9,225 nt of DNA from JAFGED01 sp964551295 (lineage in GTDB: Bacteria; Chloroflexota; Anaerolineae; B4-G1): assembly GCA_964551295.1 (NCBI GenBank), contig CAZKDJ010000164.1:1-9225 (forward strand), read 5' to 3'. Positions 6,645 to 9,225 of this stretch are shown one piece after another. Made by a program: the position numbers and the translations under genes. Each line of letters starts with the position of its first letter. The stretch's first letter is position 1. The notes under the pieces are model-generated. The model ran no database searches and was not told the DNA's origin. It saw only the letters and a list, made by a program, of their open reading frames with translations.

Positions 6645-6652
6645 CTCTAAAC
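6645..6652. repeat. Left target-site duplication of the MITE
   Basis: CTCTAAAC directly abuts the left end of the 112-bp element and is repeated exactly at its right end (6765-6772). An extra C on each side makes the match 9 bases if one terminal C of the element is counted in. Confidence 0.8.
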
Positions 6653-6764
6653 GTATCTTCTCAATAAATCGGGGCAGATGTAGGGCGGTTTTGCTAACCG
6701 CTGCCTGGTCGGATAGCAAATCCGACCTACATTCGCCATTTTCCCCAGAATATTGAGAGGATAC
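6653..6764. mobile_element. 112-bp non-autonomous element (MITE)
   Basis: The ends are GTATCTTCTCAATA (6653-6666) and TATTGAGAGGATAC (6751-6764), a 14-bp terminal inverted repeat with one mismatch; a GGGG/CCCC pair sits at the same offset inside both. Exact 8-bp direct repeats CTCTAAAC flank the element, which is what DDE-transposase insertion produces. It has no coding capacity and must be moved in trans. Its core (6678-6732) is a doubled REP-like palindrome. An 8-bp duplication is shared by several IS families, so the parent element cannot be named from this. It lies across the apparent start of the broken gene at 6109-6774 and next to the stop of the 38-codon ORF. Confidence 0.8.
6678..6732. 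repeat. REP-like double palindrome at the core of the MITE
   Basis: Two 24-bp arms (6678-6701 and 6709-6732) are inverted copies with 20/24 identity around a 7-base spacer. Each arm also folds alone: GCGGTT-TTGCT-AACCGC (6685-6701) and TCGGAT-AGCAA-ATCCGA (6709-6725). The four differences between the arms fall in two pairs that keep every base pair in these small hairpins. This resembles the back-to-back REP pairs (BIMEs) of other bacteria. Confidence 0.8.
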
Positions 6765-6772
6765 CTCTAAAC
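6765..6772. repeat. Right target-site duplication of the MITE
   Basis: This is CTCTAAAC, identical to 6645-6652. On the - strand this copy contains the TAG stop of the 38-codon ORF (6769-6767) and the G of the proposed ATG of the broken gene (6774-6772). Confidence 0.8.
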
Positions 6773-6883
6773 ATTACATGAATCTGCTGAATCCGAGGAG
6801 ACTACGATGGTGGCGGGACAGCAGCAACATAGCGATACAGTGAGGGCGACTACCCCGGCGATGAGGGCTCTATTCATAGCCAT
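6767..6883 (-). CDS. 38-residue hydrophobic, cysteine-clustered ORF
   Basis: The ATG lies one base after the TGA of the ABC permease gene (TGAGATG), so translation could be coupled by reinitiation; no Shine-Dalgarno is visible. The product starts MAMNRALIAGVVALTVSL, a signal-peptide or membrane-anchor-like segment, then has four consecutive cysteines (19-22) and a short polar tail ending SADSCNV. The residue before the first Cys is Leu, so the lipobox is not canonical. It may be a genuine small membrane protein of the operon, or the surviving N-terminus of a longer exported protein whose remainder is the broken gene now in another frame beyond the MITE. I do not recognise it. Confidence 0.35.
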   Translation of the reverse strand: MAMNRALIAGVVALTVSLCCCCPATIVVSSDSADSCNV

Positions 6884-6884
6884 C

Positions 6885-8555
6885 TCATTCTGAGGTGGTG
6901 ACTGCTTCCAAGATGGCGTGTTCCCGGCGCTGAAATAGCTTGGTCAGTGGCTTGAGGGTCAGCGCGTAGAGCCCTATGCTGTAGACGATGGCTGCCGGGA
7001 TCGCGATCACCAGGGCGGGCCGCCAAAAGATGTAGGGCAGCAGGATCAGCGCCAGGACGGGCGGCGCGGAGACGACCCAGGCCAGCATGCCCCACGCGTT
7101 GCCCCGTTGGCGCGTCCCTCGGCTATATTTGAGCTGCGTGCGGTAGGGACCGATGATGGCGGCCAGGTTATACGCCGGCGTGCTGCCGATCTGTAGGCAC
7201 AGTCCCAGGCACAGCCCCAGCGGCAGCATGGCCCACAGGCCGGTGATGATGGCGATGGCCAGCGAGATCACGGCGAACTGCACCCCGGCATACAGCAGGG
7301 CGGCCAGGTTGGCTGAAAGGAGCACGTACCCGCGCTTTAGCGGGGAGAGCATCAGCGTCACGAACCCCTCCCGGTCGATAGTGCCAAAGTAGTTGGCCGT
7401 CAGGCCCATATTGATGGCCATGCCCGTCATGGTGAGGACAAAGGCGCCTACCAGCAGGGGGATGAGGCGCTGTATCGAGAGCGGGATGTCGCTCTCGCCA
7501 AAGCCGCGCATCAAGGGGATGACCATACCGGCGGTCATCATGAGGGATGAAAAGATCAACCGGCGCGGCATGGGGCTGCGCAGCAGGTAGAGCCAGTCCT
7601 TGCGAAAGACGGCCCAGAAAGCCGGTGGGCCGGGCAGGCGCACGCGCCACCCTCGGCTGCGCACCCGCTCCGCGCCGATGCTCAGCGCCGCTCCCTGCAT
7701 CAGCCGCCGGGTGATGGACGCGTGCAGGCGCAGCAGCAGTGCGACGACCGCGATCGAGAGGGCGAGGAACAGGAGCGCCAATCCCCACTGTCCGTCTACT
7801 GCCAAGCCCATCCCCGCCGTGGGCCAGGCCACCGGCACCCAGGTCAGAAAGCGCGACGGTCCCAGCATCTCCAGTGCCTTGCTGGGACCGCTGGCCGTCT
7901 CCAGGGGTTGCAGGAACGTGGCCTGCTCCCAATCGGCGTACTGAAAGATGTACTGGCCCAGCCAGCAGAACATGAAGGGCAGGGTGAACAGGGTCAAGGC
8001 GAGGGCGCGCAGGCGCCGGTCGCCGGCCACCAGGTCGAACACGTCGTCCATGATGCGCCCGGCCAGCACCAGCACGGCAAAGGTGGGCAGCGCGCCCAGC
8101 GCGATCAGCGGGAAGGCCAACGGCTGGTGATAGGTCAGGCCGATGACCTCGCCGGCGAGCAGGGGCATGGTCCAAAAGCCCGTCATCGTCAGCATCGAGA
8201 CCGCCGTGCTGCCCGCGACGATGCTGCGAAAGCTAATCGGGTGGGGGAACAGGCGCGCCATCTCGAACCGCTCCACCATCTGCGAGTTGGCCGAGGCGGG
8301 CAGCAGCAGCCAGATGAAAAAGAGGCCGGTGTTGCCGATCATCACCGCCTCGTAGGCGGCGCGGGGCGAGAGCAGGATCAGGCCCACCGCCACGCCCACG
8401 CCCATGGCGATGAAAAACGGAAAGGTGAACAGGAGCGAGAGGAGGCGGAATATCAGTCCCAGGACGCGCAGCTTTTCGCTAAAGCGGCGGCTGCGGAACA
8501 TCGCCCGCGTCAGTTTCCATTGTAGCCAGAGGAGGGTTTTGAGTTCAGTCCACAT
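6885..8555 (-). CDS. ABC-2-type transporter permease
   Basis: This 556-residue integral membrane protein has about 11-12 predicted membrane segments, approximately at 36-62, 69-88, 112-140, 146-166, 185-203, 257-277, 333-349, 363-384, 412-436, 439-463, 491-510 and 511-534. It appears to be two half-repeats. The turn ARLFPHPISFRSIVAG (100-115) in the first half parallels LMLSPLKRGYVLLSAN (401-416) in the second, both probably cytoplasmic coupling loops that contact the ATPase. The loop at about 280-330 is basic. ATG 8555 has GGGAAGGG a few bases upstream and overlaps the ATPase stop by 11 bases, so the two are certainly co-translated. The length is that of a fused two-half permease needing only the ATPase homodimer. 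No periplasmic or catalytic domain is present. It is probably an exporter of a drug, peptide or lipid; the substrate is unknown. Confidence 0.88.
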   Translation of the reverse strand: MWTELKTLLWLQWKLTRAMFRSRRFSEKLRVLGLIFRLLSLLFTFPFFIAMGVGVAVGLILLSPRAAYEAVMIGNTGLFFIWLLLPASANSQMVERFEMARLFPHPISFRSIVAGSTAVSMLTMTGFWTMPLLAGEVIGLTYHQPLAFPLIALGALPTFAVLVLAGRIMDDVFDLVAGDRRLRALALTLFTLPFMFCWLGQYIFQYADWEQATFLQPLETASGPSKALEMLGPSRFLTWVPVAWPTAGMGLAVDGQWGLALLFLALSIAVVALLLRLHASITRRLMQGAALSIGAERVRSRGWRVRLPGPPAFWAVFRKDWLYLLRSPMPRRLIFSSLMMTAGMVIPLMRGFGESDIPLSIQRLIPLLVGAFVLTMTGMAINMGLTANYFGTIDREGFVTLMLSPLKRGYVLLSANLAALLYAGVQFAVISLAIAIITGLWAMLPLGLCLGLCLQIGSTPAYNLAAIIGPYRTQLKYSRGTRQRGNAWGMLAWVVSAPPVLALILLPYIFWRPALVIAIPAAIVYSIGLYALTLKPLTKLFQRREHAILEAVTTSE

Positions 8556-9225
8556 TTTCCCTTCCCGTCAGCCACCCCAGCAGCCCCTCGTCCTCCACCT
8601 CCGCCCCCACGGTGCGGATAAAGACATCCTCCAGCGGCGCGTCGTCGGGCAGGTCGGCGCGTTGGCGCAGCTCGGCGATGCTGCCCACGCCGGCAAGCTG
8701 GCCCTTGTTGATGATGCCCACCCGGTCGCAAAAGCGCTCGGCCAACTCCATCACGTGGGTGGAAAAAAAGACCGTCGTCCCGCGCTGGCCGACCATATCG
8801 CGCAGCACCTCCTTGATCGCCTTGCTAGAGATAGGGTCGATGCCCTCGAAGGGCTCGTCGAGGAACAGGATTTCGGGGGCGTGGATCAGCGCGCAGGCCA
8901 GCACTGTTTTCTTGCGCATGCCGTGGGAATAGTCGAGGATCATCTTGTCGGCGCTGTCCTCCAGCTCCAGCAGGTCGAGTAGAGGCGGGATGCGGCGCTC
9001 GATCTCGGCGTGATCCAGGCCGTGCAGCCGCCCCACCAGCTCGATGTGCTCGCTGGCGGTCAGTCGCTCGTACAGGCTCAGGTCCTCGGGCATCGTGCCG
9101 ATGCGGCGCTTGACCTCCAGCGGCTCCTCTTTGATATCGAACCCCGCCACCGTGGCCGTACCGGCGGTGGGCGGCAGCAGGCTGGTGAGCATGTTGATCG
9201 TGGTCGATTTGCCCGCGCCGTTGGG
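8545..9225 (-). CDS. ABC transporter ATP-binding protein, NatA/EcsA-like (5' end outside the window)
   Basis: The visible 226 residues begin inside Walker A (PNGAGKSTT), so about 35-45 N-terminal residues are missing. Further motifs: MPEDLSLYERLTASEH at the Q-loop region, with the usual Gln replaced by the family-typical IGxMPE form; signature YSHGMRKK; Walker B EILFLDEPFEGIDP; and H-loop STHVMELAERFCDRVGIINKG. The YSxGMxxK form of the signature is normal for ABC-2 exporters such as NatA/EcsA-type ATPases. The stop TGA lies inside the start of the permease gene (11-base overlap), so the two proteins form one complex at the inner membrane. About 40 residues follow the H-loop region and carry RADLPDDAPLEDVF, a common tail in this class. 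Any promoter lies outside the window. Confidence 0.92.
   Translation of the reverse strand, partial: PNGAGKSTTINMLTSLLPPTAGTATVAGFDIKEEPLEVKRRIGTMPEDLSLYERLTASEHIELVGRLHGLDHAEIERRIPPLLDLLELEDSADKMILDYSHGMRKKTVLACALIHAPEILFLDEPFEGIDPISSKAIKEVLRDMVGQRGTTVFFSTHVMELAERFCDRVGIINKGQLAGVGSIAELRQRADLPDDAPLEDVFIRTVGAEVEDEGLLGWLTGRENVD

Larger units (their letters stand above)
6109..6774 (-). pseudogene. Unrecognised gene of about 180 codons, broken by an in-frame amber codon and a MITE
   Basis: A protein-like - strand frame runs from about 6645 to TGA at 6111-6109, with one TAG at 6198-6196 in the same frame. Before the TAG are phrases such as VSYWFPLPAFMSHGYFAYTA and HNLSSWEEDGFSGEIDLEDK. After it, 28 residues continue (GTFVPYNHYIVYDPSTK, VHHFVEGMRD). 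If the MITE at 6653-6764 and one target duplication are removed, the frame joins an ATG at 6774-6772 and begins MFRGPKHAEKVDSGFWG, giving 181 codons with the amber at codon 153. Two doubts remain: no good Shine-Dalgarno precedes that ATG, and codons ~9-34 overlap another inverted repeat (6551-6629). The original start may therefore be different, or inside at TTG 6552. The residues match no family I recognise. As it stands the longest intact product is a 118-residue piece (6552-6196). Confidence 0.6.

Noticed and set aside
6456..6650. + strand 64-codon frame ending in an Arg/Lys-rich stretch
   Set aside because: It reads through the inverted repeat at 6551-6629 and the opposite strand has better protein character; no start signal.
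6510..6780. Possible outer inverted repeat: CATGGAATGTTT (6510-6521) against the complement of 6769-6780, with AGAGG nearby
   Set aside because: Only 11 of 12 bases match at long spacing, with a 2-base gap before the next match. This is near chance level for such a search, so a larger composite element was not called.
7722..8525. 267-codon + strand frame opposite the ABC permease
   Set aside because: Its composition is dominated by Gln, His, Arg and Gly, as expected when hydrophobic membrane codons are read in reverse; the permease frame has clear topology and operon signals.

Overview
The window is bacterial chromosomal DNA with dense GC-rich coding blocks separated by two AT-richer, decayed patches (about 998-1630 and 6100-6790). 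The gene content (MacB/LolD-type ATPase beside a HlyD-type adaptor, bacterial SMC, NatA-type ATPase with an ABC-2 permease, an RsfS relic) and the style of the short intergenic repeats (period-7 CGTAAAA, doubled AATTGCC) suggest an uncultivated Chloroflexota, perhaps Anaerolineae. This placement is inference and is not proven by any marker here. No rRNA, tRNA, CRISPR array or intact transposase gene was seen.

Layout. On the + strand, 1-74 is the last part of a membrane-fusion adaptor, followed by its probable partner ATPase (173-997). About 400 bases with no supportable gene follow. On the - strand, 5632 to 1408 reads smc (short, 1029 residues), then a calcineurin-like phosphoesterase with a TTG start 3 bases after the smc stop, then a broken and truncated rsfS relic. 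Smc is divergent from a small + strand zinc-ribbon gene (5771-6013). Two good sigma-70-type promoters stand back to back between them, and their -35 boxes lie in local repeats. The zinc-ribbon gene ends in a clear intrinsic terminator (6069-6100).

The stretch 6109-6774 holds the wreck of an unrecognised - strand gene, broken by an in-frame amber codon. A 112-bp MITE (6653-6764) sits at its apparent 5' end, with 14-bp terminal inverted repeats, an 8-bp target duplication and a doubled REP-like palindrome inside. From the right end, the - strand carries an ABC exporter operon: a NatA-type ATPase (running off the window) overlaps by 11 bases a 556-residue permease, and a 38-codon cysteine-rich hydrophobic ORF starts one base after the permease stop.

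Functionally there are two unrelated ABC export systems at the two ends and a chromosome-organisation gene in the middle. No clear new defence or biosynthetic system is visible. The most unusual material is in the decayed patches: the MITE whose two arms differ by paired compensatory changes, the second inverted repeat at 6551-6629, and the rsfS relic whose defects can be read base by base.
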